NCBI RefSeq assembly: GCF_003589595.1
Contig: NW_020653200.1
Location: 859,626-923,625 of the forward strand
Length of the DNA stretch: 64,000 nucleotides
From: Hyposmocoma kahamanoa
Lineage: Eukaryota > Arthropoda > Insecta > Lepidoptera > Cosmopterigidae
Direction: 5' to 3'
Part shown: piece by piece, positions 48,370-59,735 of the stretch
Numbering within the stretch: position 1 is the stretch's first letter
How the letters are laid out: each line of letters opens with the position of its first letter
Made by a program: the position numbers and the translations under genes
The notes under the pieces: model-generated
The model's database searches: none
Told to the model about the DNA's origin: nothing
The model's input: only the letters and a program-made list of their open reading frames with translations

Positions 48370-48500
48370 TCTTCATGTCGTCTTGGTACAGGTGTGCTAC
48401 ATCATATAGGTTACTAAATTTGTGGAATAAATGGTTTTCTAATATTTGATCTCCTGATTTTCATATTGACTTGGTACAGGTGGAAACCGGTGCTGCATAT
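48370..48500 (+). repeat. Two family II right-end blocks
   Basis: GTCTTGGTACAGGTGTGCTA at 48380 and GACTTGGTACAGGTGGAAAC at 48469 both match the TTGGTACAGGTG block of family II. The left CACGTG part is absent. A short GATCT-GATCT repeat precedes them. Confidence 0.5.
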
Positions 48501-48617
48501 TTTATGGATACATCATTGACTTACATATAAGTAAGTAATGGGATACATTTAATAATTTATTTAAAAATACATTAAAAATTACATTACATACATTTAAAAA
48601 TTTTATTATGTTTGTTG

Positions 48618-48618
48618 C

Positions 48619-48649
<31 letters not shown>

Positions 48650-48650
48650 C
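48618..48650. repeat. CT microsatellite
   Basis: CTCTCTTT followed by about ten uninterrupted CT units. Confidence 0.9.
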
Positions 48651-48999
48651 CTACACAAATACGTACATATATTGATTTACTCGTTAGAAAATTCTAGTCA
48701 CACTAATTGTGGTAAACTGGAAATGATGTATGTGATGGCTTACAGATTTTCATGGTTTTTCATTAAACGATTGACACTAGTTTGTGTTAGGATTCTTTTA
48801 TGTCTCGTCATGTTTGACCGTCTGTAAACATAAATCGCTTATTTTTGTTAGTTAATAATCAATCACTAAAATTATGTATTGTATTAAAATTTTAGGAATT
48901 TTCAGTTCAAAATAACGTTGCAAACGGTTTTTTCTTAATATTTTCTAATGAATTTGTGTTGTATCCAGCGATTACCTTCACCAGGTCATCGATCAACCT

Positions 49000-49395
49000 A
49001 GTTCCTTTAAATTACGCGCCAATAAAAAGCCCCGCCCTTTGCAAGAAAGATGGACAGCTGGTTTTATGTTGGCATCTGTGGGTGAAATCTGACATGCGCA
49101 TTAAAGTTTGGAGCATGAGGACTTGTTTACACAGTGTTTACGCTGGGATGCTGTGTATATGAAATACAAAGACAACTTGAAAATAATGAATGAAACTTAC
49201 ATTTAAATATTATTTGCTGCCTAAAGAGATTTACTTTCAATATCTAATTTCTAATATTTCCGGTCTGCCTAATAGTGAATTGCGGATAGTTTTGTTCCTT
49301 TCGCACTCGTTAATATGTTCCATTTGTTTTCTCTGGATAACCTCTGCAAGTTCTGCTAGCCTGGTATTTTAGCCCGACCTCACCACGTGGTCGGT
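49000..49395 (+). repeat. Family III module
   Basis: ACGCGCCAATAAAA, GACATGCGCATTAAAG (49091), GGGATGCTGTGTAT, CCTTTCGCACTCGTTAA, GCAAGTTCTGCTAGCCTGGT and CACGTGGTC (49384-49392). The left CACGTG is mutated to GAGCATGAG. It is close in length to the 37.9 kb copy. Confidence 0.75.
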
Positions 49396-50394
49396 GTTAT
49401 CGGCTCAATTCGGCACAGTTAGGGAGGGCATTGTGCATTGTACTTACACATATTGTAAGTATTGTACGTGTATTGTATTGAAATGGACTTTCATTTTAAT
49501 TAAAATAAATTACGCCTTTTGTTTACAGTGTAACAATGTTATCTTTCGGGACGTTTTGAGACCCAGTAAATTACCGTAACTGAAACTTGCGCAAAATAAA
49601 GATTCTAATGTCAGCGGCGTTTACCTAAAGAAAAATATAACAACAAACTAATAGATGTAGAAGTAGCTAAAACACATCGGTCTAGTGATTTCAACACACT
49701 TATATTTATATTATATCTTAAGGCCTTCGTACTTTTTCGTCGTGTATGGATTTGAAAGCTATGTGTTCATTCATTTCCCACTGAAAATAAAATGAGTTTG
49801 GTACAGTAACTCGCTTTAGCGAATAGATATCAGCAAGCCGTTAAGGGCGGGTACAATACATAATTTGTAATTTGGAGAATTTAAATCTAGGCTGAGAGAG
49901 GTTAAGGAGAATCATCTGCCTTAATGAAGTTCGCAATAAATTTAGCCAAATTTGGGTAGTGATTTACCCTGTTTGGTGACTCTGTAGTGGCCTGTTGGAA
50001 TATGTATTCTCTCTAATTTCCAGTATATTTTTCGAATACAAAATTATTATCATAGTTCAAAGCGTGTTTGTGTCTAACATTTAAGGTCAACTGAAAAGAA
50101 CAGTGCGATCCATCTTTCTCCATTGAGTCAATCTTGTACAATGATTCTGCTATAAATTCGTACCAATATGGAACCACCTGCATCACTGTTACCACATAAT
50201 TAATATTGGCGGCAATTTCAACCCGCGATTTCGCAACGAAAGTTTCTCTGCATAGTTCATAAGTTGATTGAACCTATAAATTCGAAGTTTTGAAGTTTAT
50301 ATGATGATGGGTGTTAAAATTACTTGTTTACACCAAAACAAAGTATAAAAAATTGTACCAATTAATTATCTTATCTTATCTGCTTCGCGCGTAA

Positions 50395-50600
50395 TGGGGA
50401 TAGACGCGAGGGGTACCAAACACACGGTTTGCATAAACAGTAAAAGGTTTCGCGTTGGAGATGGGACTGGGTTACCTGACATGCGCACTTTAGTCTAGAC
50501 CGTGTGGGCGACCTAAATCAATCGGGAATACTTGAAAGTAACTTCCGTAGAGTTATGTTGCCTCGGTACAGGTGCGAAATGGCACCACGTGGTTACAACG
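50395..50600 (+). repeat. Family II unit
   Basis: GACGCGAGGGGTACCAAACA, GACATGCGCACTTTAGTCTA (50478), GACCGTGTGGGCGACCTAAA, CTCGGTACAGGTGCGAAATG and CACGTGG (50586-50592). The left CACGTG has become CCGTGTG. Confidence 0.75.
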
Positions 50601-51104
50601 AGTTTATTTTACTTTGCTGCGACAGAGACAGAAATGGACTAATGTTAACGTTCGAGCAGGACGCGTAGTTTGAGTGTTACCGTAATGACCCAGTATTTCG
50701 CAATGCTGCGATGGGGCTTTCCTGTAAAGGGAGGATAAACCTTTACACCTGCTTTTTCGCAGAGCAAGTTTTTTATATCTGACAGGCAGATGATCGTAGA
50801 ATTCTACTTTTTGTACTACTTAAATGCTGACACGTTAATGTCCGAGCGAACTGGAAAGACGAGATCTTCATTCAATTCCTAGCGATTAGCGATGTACACA
50901 AAATCAAGCTGTCGTTGATCGTTTACTACTTCTTTTGTAACGAGTTGCATGACAACGTAAACTCACTACTAACTCTACGGACGTCATTCTTTCACTTATC
51001 TTTAAAATCCCACGCTCCGTCTTGGATTCTAATTGAAAAGTGAAAAAAGTAGGATCGAATTTGAATTCCCAAATCTGAAACAATACGTGTTGTTAAGTTT
51101 CTGC

Positions 51105-51300
51105 CTCTGTGGCCAAACGGAGTCCACCCTGGACTGCCACGCAGATGTTTCGGGTTCGATTCCCTGATCGGGAGAAATATTTGAATGGCCTACGTTTATT
51201 TATCTCGTGAGTTTGGACGTGATTTGTGGTTGTCTATATGTGTGTCCATGGCACCCGCGATACAGGGTTTCCCTAGTGCGGAGCTGTACGTTACTTTTAT
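51105..51300 (+). mobile_element. tRNA-derived SINE
   Basis: An A-box-like TGGCCAAACGG at 51111 and a perfect B box GGTTCGATTCC at about 51152 are spaced as in a pol III internal promoter. The body, TATTTGAATGGCCTACG, ATCTCGTGAGTTTGG and GTGTCCATGGCACCCGCG with GGTTTCCCTAGTG, recurs at 8206-8335. No open frame. The 3' tail and target duplication were not delimited. Confidence 0.7.
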
Positions 51301-51329
51301 TATAAGAATTTGATTTGGTTATGAACATG

Positions 51330-51560
51330 AACATATTTTTTAACTGACTTGAAAAAAGGAGGAGGTTCTCAATTCGACTGTATGTTTTTTTTGCATGTAT
51401 GTTACGTGATAACTCCGGTATTTGTGATTCCGATTTTCTTTTTTGTTGGAAAGAGAGTACCTCCATGGTGGTTCCATTTAATTTTGAAGAAAATCATCTA
51501 CCTCTAAGGGTGGCTGTACACGTATGAAGATTCATTTTTATAAATAGAGCCTTAATTTTA
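51330..51560 (+). repeat. AAGGAGGAGG-type dispersed repeat, copy 2
   Basis: GACTTGAAAAAAGGAGGAGG, then TTCTCAATTCGACTGTATG, TTCTTTTTTGTTGGAAAGAG, GAAGAAAATCATCTACCTCT and AAGGGTGGC. This is the most complete of three copies (18330, 51330, 58700). Confidence 0.75.
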
Positions 51561-51968
51561 TTATAAGGAGCAATTATTTTAATGGTTGATTTTGCTATTC
51601 TCCAATTCAAGGCGTTTTTCTCTCTAAATATAGTTTGAGTAGTGAGAACCGATTTTTATTATCTCCTGTGTCAAGTCACATATAGTGGCGAACTAGGGAA
51701 TGAATCCGGGTTTGCGCACTTTCCGGTAACCGATTTCAATAAAACTTGGTAATCATATGTAATTGCACGTATTATTTAACAATAAAAATTGGTATGTTTA
51801 TTATCTTTGTATGACTAATGTTCTGTTAATGAAATATGTCCACCGGCAAGACTTGTAACGTAAAATGCGACAATGGAAACATTTTATCTTTATATCGTCT
51901 AAAGGGGAATTTTAAAAAATATTACCTGAGAGCGACTTAAAATAATTTAAAAAAGATCATTACGAATC

Positions 51969-52021
51969 TTATTTGTTATATGGTAAAGCTGAAATTTTCT
52001 AGTTTTCCATATAACAAATAA
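51969..52021. repeat. Hairpin, 15-bp perfect stem
   Basis: TTATTTGTTATATGG (51969-51983) pairs with 52007-52021 around a 23-base loop. It directly abuts the foldback element that follows. Confidence 0.85.
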
Positions 52022-52026
52022 AATTA

Positions 52027-52178
52027 GGAAATGAAACCATTTTTCCAGATTTAAATTGCGTATATTTGTTTTTCAAACTCGTCACCCGTGACCATGGGAC
52101 CTGTAAAGAGCCCGAAACGTTGGTTTGTTTGAAAATCAAATATATGCGATTCAAATCCGTAAAAATAGTTTCATTTCC
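52027..52178. mobile_element. Foldback element R3 with 52-bp arms
   Basis: The arm 52027-52078 (from GGAAATGAAACC to TTTTTCAAAC) is about 85-90% complementary to 52127-52178, around a 48-bp spacer containing CACCCGTGACCATGGGACC and AGCCCGAAACGTTGGTTTG. Half copies are at 24775-24870 and near 29691-29765. It is a short palindromic nonautonomous repeat. Confidence 0.8.
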
Positions 52179-52324
52179 AATAAGAAACGATTAGGATTTC
52201 GAGATCTCGATAAATAAAATTAGAGTTATAATTTTTTTCTTAAAAAAAATACTTTCACACGGAACATGTGTCAAAGCTGATAAGCTTTAGTGATAACTAA
52301 TTGCAGATTTTTGCCATGGTATGA

Positions 52325-53689
52325 TTAACTTTTCTCCCAATATTTATAATACCACAAAGGTCTAAAACAATCACATTCATTTTTATATCATTACATATAT
52401 CAATTCTACCGGTATTTGCAAAACTTTTTGAATCCTTGTTATGTCCCGTACTTTCTTGGCACATCAAACAGCAGATTACCTCCAAGCAACATGGTCTTGT
52501 CAAAGGGCGTTCCACGTCATCCAATTTAATTTCTTTTTTAAACGATCTGATCACATCAGTTGATAAACGAGTCACTGTAGACGTAATATATACGGACTTT
52601 TCAAAAGCCTTCGATAAAGTTAATCATGGCATCCTTTTACAGAAAATATCATCATTTGGCATCAGCGGTAACTTTCTAAATTGGTGCTCCTCCTATCTGG
52701 AGGACAGAACTTCAAGAGTAGTATAAAATGGTTTCACATCAGACTCTTTCTCTACACCCTCGGGGGTGCCTCAGGGATCACACCTCGGCCCAGTATTTTT
52801 CAATATATTCATCAATGACATAACAGCATGTTTTTTATACTCTTATATTTATCTGTACGCCGATGATCTCAAAATAGCTAAACCTCTAGAATCGGCTTCA
52901 GACTCAGTTCTTCTTCAGGATGACCTTTCCAGGCTTGCCGAATGGTGCGCAATTAATAAAATGACACTTAATGTACATAAATGTTATCACATGCATTTCA
53001 GTCGAAACAAAAACACTCTAAATAACAAATATAAAATACAAGATAAGCTTATTTCAACAATCAGCACCATAAGGGACCTGGGTGTAACATTTGATTCAGA
53101 ACTAAAGTTTGACAAACATATTAGTAAAATTACCTCTAAAGGTTATGTGTCTCTTGGCTTCGTAATTAGAAATTGCAAAGATTTTAAACATATATCCACT
53201 AGAATAAGTATTTTCAACAGCTTAGTTAGATCAGGTCTCGAATATGGAAGTGTAATATGGTCGCCTTTCTATGAGATTCATTCGAATACGATTGAACGAG
53301 TTCAAAAACGTTTTTTGTATCATCTGGCTTACCATTGTAATAAAGCTAAACAATTGCATTCTTATAACGACCGTTTAAAGTATTTCAATATGCATAGTCT
53401 AAAACAACGAAGGTTATTCCTCGATCAAACATTTCTATTTAAAATTGCAAATGGTCTAATAGATTGTCCCCAATTACTGTTTAATCTTAAATTCAATATC
53501 CCCTTCAAATTACCACGAAAAAGTAAGTACTCACTGTTTTATGTTGTCCCTTCCCGTAGTAACCTTGGCCTAAACTCCCCTATCACCAGGATGGTGAAAA
53601 CGTACAATAACATGGCGTTGAAATCTGACAGCGACATATATTCCAATAACATAAATAAGTACAAAACAGAATTAAAGAGGCTTTTGTAA
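52325..53689 (+). pseudogene. Jockey/CR1-like LINE reverse transcriptase, one in-frame stop
   Basis: A single reading frame runs from about 52325 to 53689, broken only by TAA at 52724-52726. Order: ILPVFAKLFESLL, KQHGLVKGRSTSSNLISFLN, VDVIYTDFSKAFDKVNHGIL (first catalytic aspartate region), GVPQGSHLGPVFFNIFINDI, LYADDLKIAK (YADD at 52856-52867), LNVHKCYHMHFSR, DLGVTFDSELKFDKHI, LVRSGLEYGSVIWSPFYEI, IERVQKRFLYHLAYH and FLFKIANGLIDCPQLL. This is nearly the whole RT domain plus the C-terminal region. The N-terminal endonuclease is absent and the start lies inside the RT, as expected of 5' truncation on insertion. In intact elements the enzyme copies its own RNA into DNA at the target site. Confidence 0.93.
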
Positions 53690-53950
53690 ACTACTGTAGT
53701 CCATAGTTTATAGTAATTATTTGATAAGTATAGTTTACCATAAGATAAACACGTAACATTAAGGAAGTTAGCAAGTAATCAATTAATTAACTTTTTGTTT
53801 AGTTCTCTTATGTATTAATGCATGCCGTGGCAACTTGTAATTAAAACAACACGATAGTACGAGCCACTACATTTTGTTTAACCATTTGTTTGTGTATGTT
53901 TTGTAAGTTGTCCTAAATAAAATAAATAAATAAATAAAATAAATAAATAA
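53690..53950 (+). repeat. LINE 3' UTR and AAATA-type tail
   Basis: Noncoding sequence after the RT stop ends in a run of AAATA/AATA units at about 53913-53950. It belongs to the element above. A target duplication was not found with confidence. Confidence 0.75.
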
Positions 53951-54930
53951 AACGATCGACATGAAACGTTACGTTTACGTGTCAGCAAGATGCGTAGTAT
54001 GCATAAACTACATATGAGGGCTGGCTATACACGTTTATACTAAAGTGTTTCTGCTTAACAAATGTTAATGTTTAGGCGATAATGCGATGCAACAAGTGGG
54101 AGAGTCATCCTAGTCTGTTCTGTCGCTTTTGATCTGTATCCCTCTACTTCGTCGCTTCCCCTATTGATTTGTTAGTCCTTGGTAACGGAAACTCTTCGTT
54201 CGCTATGTTTTCCTGGTGAAAGCGTTGCCATGGAGACGAATCGCTCTGCAGTTGCAGCTACCTCGTATAGATCTGTAACGATCTGTTTTTTTTATTTGCA
54301 ACTTATGATTAACTTGATATCACCCGAGTTTAATTGTTGACTTGTCACATCAGGCTATACGAGGGCCTTTAGTAACTTGTTATTTTATAATATAATACTT
54401 TTTTTATTTTGATTCCTACTAAGATCACTTGATATTACAAAAAAGGTGATTTTGTTGTTTTGTTGTAGTTTGTGTTGCTGTATTTCTCAATTCGTATTAA
54501 ATATCTAAAATGAGTAATACGTGCAAAAATAATATAATAAATAAGATGATTAATGTATTTACTAATCAAATAATCCAAACATGGCATTTGTGTTTGAACT
54601 CACTGTTGAAATAAGACGGGATTACGTTCCTCAATAATTACAACTTTTTTATAAAAAGAAAAACCTACGTTGAAAGTTTCGGTGTGTTTGTTACCGCGGT
54701 CTCCTCAACGATAATTGAAACACATAAGCCCCAATTACTAATTACAGAAATTCTGAATTTAATTTAACACGTTACAAGACCTTCGTTTAAGTACACAACT
54801 CAAATAATATGACATTACAATTAAATAATAAATAATAATATATACAAAACTATGTATACCAACTTATTTAAAGAAGTTGAATTTTTTTGTCCATTAACGG
54901 CAAGTTTAGTTAAAATTTATTTTTGTTATA
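53951..54930. other. Mostly unrecognised
   Basis: A perfect RFX-type X-box motif, GTTGCCATGGAGAC, at 54224-54237, and a short R4-like piece (ACCGCGGTCTCCTCAACGAT) near 54693. No gene is recognised. Confidence 0.4.
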
Positions 54931-54934
54931 ATAT

Positions 54935-55195
54935 CAAGTGACGGGACGAACAAGTCGTGCGCCTGATGGTAAGCACACACCTGTTCATAACAGTTACAGT
55001 GCCACTTAGAGCTTTAAATTGCAAAGATATGAAGGTCTACCACTGCGCCCATCACCCTGAGACATAAGTTGACAAGTCACAAGTGCCAGTAATTTTACCA
55101 GCGCCTTACACTTCAAAACCGGAATACAATACTGCTTGGCGACGGAAATAGGTAAGGTGGCACAGCACAACACTGGACGAACTTTTTCATAAGAA
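54935..55195 (+). repeat. CAAGTGACGGG repeat, nearly full length
   Basis: TATCAAGTGACGGGACGAAC, CGCCTGATGGTAAGC, CAGTGCCACTTAGAGCTTTA, CACCCTGAGACATAAGTTGA, AAAACCGGAATACAATACTG and a decayed TTTTTCATAAGAAGCTATA end. Confidence 0.8.
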
Positions 55196-55206
55196 GCTAT
55201 ATATAT

Positions 55207-55640
55207 AACTATTAAAATACCAACAGTTAGTTCCGATTTCGGTGAGTTCGTCACCGTGATCTTCTCAACGATAACCGGAATACAGAACATGGAAATCCTT
55301 GTCAAAACGAATGAGCCCAAATACAAAGTAGCTGCTGTACACTGTTGAGGACTTCCTCTCGTCTGCCTGCCGTTGCTTACGTCAGATCGGCACTACGCCA
55401 CCATAACATTTTATTTTCATTGGAATCACAGTTATGTGCTAAGTTTTAACGAAATCGGAGTGGGTGAGATTTAATAAACTGGATTCATCCCCTTATTTGC
55501 AACCCTAAGAGGTGGAATATTTCCTTCACATTTGAGTGGAGGTACCACCTTTCTAATAAAAGAAGAGTCCTATAAATCGGCCCATAAACGTCGGAAAAAC
55601 AACATACATAATAAAATTAGATGGCACTCGGTTTTACTAG
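55207..55640 (+). repeat. Dispersed repeat R4
   Basis: TCGGTGAGTTCGTCACCGTG, ATCTTCTCAACGATAACCGG, AAATACAAAGTAGCTGCTGT, CTCGTCTGCCTGCCGTTGC and GTTTTAACGAAATCGGAGTG, followed by GTACCACCTTTCTAATAAAA. It matches a common moth repeat pattern and the fragment at 33541. Name not assigned. Confidence 0.55.
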
Positions 55641-55890
55641 GGAGATCAGGAATAACGAGGGGATGAACACTCGGAACGCATAAAAAACCACGAAGAGTCT
55701 ATGTTGGGAAACGCTCTTACTTTATACCTATATGTATCTATGTTTATAGGATGAACTTTGACATGCGCACTAAAGTCTAGACCACGTGGGTGACCTAAAT
55801 AGTTTGGGAACGGTTGCTGTTCTAAACGAACCTCCACAGCGTCCTGTAGACTTGGTACAGGTGTTAACTGGCGCCGATACATATTTATCT
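55640..55890 (+). repeat. Family II unit
   Basis: GGGATGAACACTCGGAACGC, GACATGCGCACTAAAGTCTA (55760), GACCACGTGG (55780-55789) plus GTGACCTAAATAG, GACTTGGTACAGGTGTTAAC, and GGCGCCGA where CACGTG would be expected. The whole unit aligns with 56330-56580. Confidence 0.8.
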
Positions 55891-56329
55891 AATTGAACTT
55901 TGTTTTTGTGTCAATAACTTTTGTCGACATTTAATCCAGTCACAGACCACATAAACATCCAGTTGTACTTTTATGACTAAATATTTTGAAGAAAGGGATA
56001 TGTGTTTATGGACAACTCCATATTGTTTTATTAATCCACAGTAATAGACTTGGTAGGTAGGTGGAAACGAAAACTGAAATACAGTTGTGTAAAGCAGCTA
56101 ATTGATAGACTTCGTAGAGAAACGGTCACAAAGCATCGCGAGAATGGTATGTAGCGATACACGATGATATTGCAAATTACCTTGAAGCACTTTATTTTCG
56201 ACGTTTTATCGTGATAATTATTAAAAATTAAAAATAGATAGATATATAGGTACAGAATCTTATTTATATACTATGTAAACATATAGTAAATCTTTAAAAA
56301 AATTCCGTATGATGGCAGAAGACATCCCT

Positions 56330-56580
56330 TTACGAGGAAAGTGGGGAACAACGAGGAAATATGCACTCGGAACACATAACCACGAAGAGTACGTTGACGA
56401 CTCGAGTTCTCTTACTTTGCTTACTTATGTTTATGGAATATATACTCTGACGAGGGCAATAAAGTCTAGACCACGTGGGTAACCTACATAAGCTTTTAAT
56501 GGGCTCTGTATTTCTTAAGCTTAACTCTACACCGTTTTGTAGACTTGGTACAGGTGTTATATGGCGCCACGTGGTTGGCA
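56330..56580 (+). repeat. Family II unit
   Basis: ACAACGAGGAAATATGCACT, CGGAACACATAACCACGAAG, AGTCTAGACCACGTGGGTAA (56465), AGACTTGGTACAGGTGTTAT and GGCGCCACGTGG (56563-56574). GACATGCGCA is degraded to GACGAGGGCA. It lies about 690 bp from the previous unit. Confidence 0.8.
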
Positions 56581-56599
56581 ATTTTTAATTTTAATTTAA

Positions 56600-57660
56600 A
56601 TGAGAATTTATGCCAAGCCGAACCCTTCTTTTCGTTACTAATTTGAAAAAAAGGATTTGTGTTTATTTATAAATTTGTAAGTACTTATTTTATTAATCAA
56701 CATTTTTTATCTGCATTTACTAGTGAGAATGTAAAGTGATAATGTCATTTTTGTAACAATGACAAGTAATAGCCTAAAATAATCTGTGTTGAGCTTCCCT
56801 TTCACTTGGAAAATTAAATTTTTCTACAAATAAATAAAGCAGGACCATATTCATATAAGTAAATGGCTCAAGACCAAGGTTCGTTGAGGTAAATACGTCG
56901 TCGCCAAAATCTCGTGAAGTAATGGATTGCAATCCACTCAACAATCACCGTAACTGGGCATTTCTTCAGGTGGTTTTTAGCCGTTTTGTCAAGTGTAACA
57001 CAGTCATGGATGTGTATACTCATCGAGTATAAATTATACTATACCTATTAACTGTTTTATCTATTATACTATGTTTGATTATTTTCGTCGCAAATGTGAA
57101 TATAACACAAAACGGACAAACATAAGGGGCAATAAGAGGGGGGCAATATTGAATGCTAAAATCTTTAATTAACTTTAAACTTTCTACGAAAACCAATTGA
57201 TTAATAGCTGTTTTTTTAAATAAGCCAGGTAGTAATAACATACGTACAGGGACTCATATTTGTAAACATGAGGCACTGCTTTGCTTTACCTAATAATTGC
57301 CTACCAACTTGTGTACATATCTGTCGCATCTGTGTCGTAGTGTTCTAGCACCAAAGTGAAGAAATTTTTGGTTAGTAGTAGTATATTGGTCAACACTTCA
57401 CTCCGCTAAAGAGAAGGATGATCATTAAGTGACGTCTAGAACGTTTTATTAAAGGAGAGTCGATCGCGACAGTAAGAAGCGTTGACTTGTTACAGTTGGG
57501 ATGATCTGGTTCAGCTATACAAATTAATCAAATCAAAATCAAATGTTAACCCTTTTCTGTCGCAGAAGGGGACTGTAATTAAAAGTCATAGAAAACCAAT
57601 TGTTATAAAAAAATACATCTCGTAATTGTATCGTCGATTATCGTTGTGGACAGAAATCAC
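56600..57660. other. No recognised feature
   Basis: AT-rich; no gene or known repeat is recognised. Confidence 0.45.
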
Positions 57661-57757
57661 TCTCGCACCGAAACGACGTGTCACCCTGGAGGTTCATTTC
57701 AAACTAGACTTTTCTGTAGGTCACCCACGTGGTCTAGATTTTAGTGCGCATGTCTCG
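57660..57757 (-). repeat. Family II unit, left part, inverted
   Basis: GGTCACCCACGTGGTCTAGA (57719) and TTTTAGTGCGCATGTC are the exact reverse of the GACATGCGCACTAAA..TCTAGACCACGTGGGTGACC order of family II. Confidence 0.75.
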
Positions 57758-58099
57758 TAACTCTATCCGGTTTCCCGTGCGCAGACTCTCCGCAGTTATG
57801 CGGCTCGCACGTCCAGTACCTCGTGTTTTCCCTGTTGCCATTCCCCAAAAATTCATAGAATCTCTAGATTTCCTAAACCATTTCCCAAAATTGTAGTCGG
57901 GGTATTCATTATTCATATAGACCACGAAAATTGATTAATAATGCAGTTTTTTGCATGCGTCTCACGCGCTTCTGAAGCGCTACCAAGTTTTCAGTCATGA
58001 AACTTTGGATTGGTAATGGTAAATAAATAACATAGTTACTCGATGAATTCTGATGAAATAAACATTACACTTTTACTTAGTTTTGTTACAACAGATTAA

Positions 58100-58518
58100 A
58101 AAAAGATGATTGTCGGCAAGTATGAGAATCCGCTCTTTACCTTTACTTTTAGCCGTGGGGCGACGGCTTAAGAATACATTGTCGCCTCCCCATACATGCC
58201 CGTGGGGGTCGTAAGAGGCGACCGAGGGCGTCACAAGTGTCCATCTGCTTAGCATTGTGGTAGGCTCTGTGCCGACTGGATAGCGACCACAGTACACACG
58301 GCGGAAAACCCTCCACAGTGAAACGCTTTTGCGAATCGCGTTCAGGGATCAGTTGGTGTACATCCAGTGCATTTGGCCAGACCGGCAAAATGATAGTGAC
58401 GGAGTGAAGATATTTGTGTTTTCCATCCGTTACTCTCATCTCTGGACTGTATTCGCACTTTCCATCAGGCGCGGTGCAGTCATTTTGTCGAGTCGCAATA
58501 AAAAAAAAAAAAAAAAAA
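58100..58518 (+). mobile_element. Poly(A)-tailed retroinsertion
   Basis: A GC-richer block carrying GTGGGGGTCGTAAGAGGCGA (58202), AGTGAAACGCTTTTGCGAAT, GTTACTCTCATCTCTGGACT and TTTCCATCAGGCGCGGTGCA ends in 19 A residues at 58500-58518. GTCGTAAGAGGCGAC-type sequence occurs in known lepidopteran LINE 3' regions. No convincing open frame was seen. The 5' border and target duplication were not fixed. Confidence 0.55.
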
Positions 58519-58699
58519 TTTGTCAAAATGAGTATTACGAAGTTAACAACTTCGGTAACAATTATAACTTTTTTATTCAAAAAATTCGACCCTTAAAGTT
58601 TGCTTCTCGGCTTTTTTATTGGAATTACATTACTTGTTAAATTTTGTTGAAATCTGTTAACGGAAAGCGCGAAAGTGGCGAGTTGTAAATATTTTCTTC

Positions 58700-58840
58700 A
58701 AATTAGAGGTACACTGTATCCTAAAAAAAAAAAATTATCAAAATCGGTTCACAAATGCCAAGTTATCGCGTAACATATACACAATACAAATACAATTGAA
58801 TTGAGAACCTCGTCCTTTTTTGAAGTCGGTTAAAAAAATA
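58700..58840 (-). repeat. AAGGAGGAGG-type dispersed repeat, minus strand
   Basis: AAAATCGGTTCACAAATGCC, GTAACATATACACAATAC, TTGAATTGAGAACCTCGTCC and TTTTTTGAAGTCGGTTAAAA mirror the copy at 51330. Confidence 0.75.
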
Positions 58841-59440
58841 AAAAATATACATAAATCTTCCCACGCTTTTTGCTTTTGCACTAAACCAGTTGCGACCGCA
58901 AATGAAGCGACACTGATGCCCGGCGGTGGAGCTGCTATTGCACTTCTAGAATAGTATGAAAATTTGTAGTGGCGCAACAGAGCTTTTACAAGCATCTAAT
59001 TTGAACCAGCACTAATTCTTTGTGGACGTCTCTAGTTGAGCGAATCAGGGTGGAATCAGGTAACTTACTTCTCGCTATTGCCGAGAGATGGCTCTGATCA
59101 CTAAAGACGCGATGTTTGCTCTTTGATTCTATCACACCCTAGTACTTGTTGTACTGAAATTGTGCGCGTTTTAGAACTAGGTAGAACATATTAACGCCAT
59201 GTATCGCATTTTCCTATTACCAAAGTTAACCCTTACCATGTAGGTTATATGATTTGGGTATTGCCAAATATTCGGTATGGACTTCTTTGCTACCCTAGGC
59301 TTTTAATTCAAATTTGAATTATGTTACCCAAAATGTTCTGGTGTTTTATTTGATGCAATTATTTATTCATATGAGTTGATTCTCAACCTCACCTTCAAGA
59401 ACACACGTGCCTATGAGGAGAATGGAAAATGTAGGCACGT

Positions 59441-59735
59441 TTATATTAGGTCAATGACGTTTATTTATAAAGTGATAGTTAAGCAAATTGAACTCATTGT
59501 GAAATAGGCACGGGTGCACCTTTTTGTAGCCAACTTAAGTTTACATAAAAAAAAGAGGTCTTTTTTGCAGGGCGTACGGTCGAATCATTCCACATTTCAA
59601 TGCGTGAGGAATTTGTGTTATTTCTGCGTTTGTCAAAAACCTCTTTACCTTATGTGGCCTTGGTACATCGCATCGTGAAGGGTTGACGATGACGAACGAT
59701 TTGGACCTTGACCACATGACGGCATCTGTAGATGT
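59441..59735 (+). repeat. Family IV unit 1
   Basis: GGCACGGGTGCACCTTTTTG, TTGCAGGGCGTACGGTCGAA, TCATTCCACATTTCAATGCG, AGGAATTTGTGTTATTTCTG and CCTTGGTACATCGCATCGTG, then GACCACATGA. Same order as the units at 60850, 62930 and 63690. Confidence 0.7.

Noticed and set aside
55646..56581. Two minus-strand frames of about 80 codons in neighbouring family II units as a duplicated small gene
   Set aside because: The central part is read in different frames in the two units and the 50.4 kb unit has stops in the equivalent frame, so the DNA is conserved but the protein is not.
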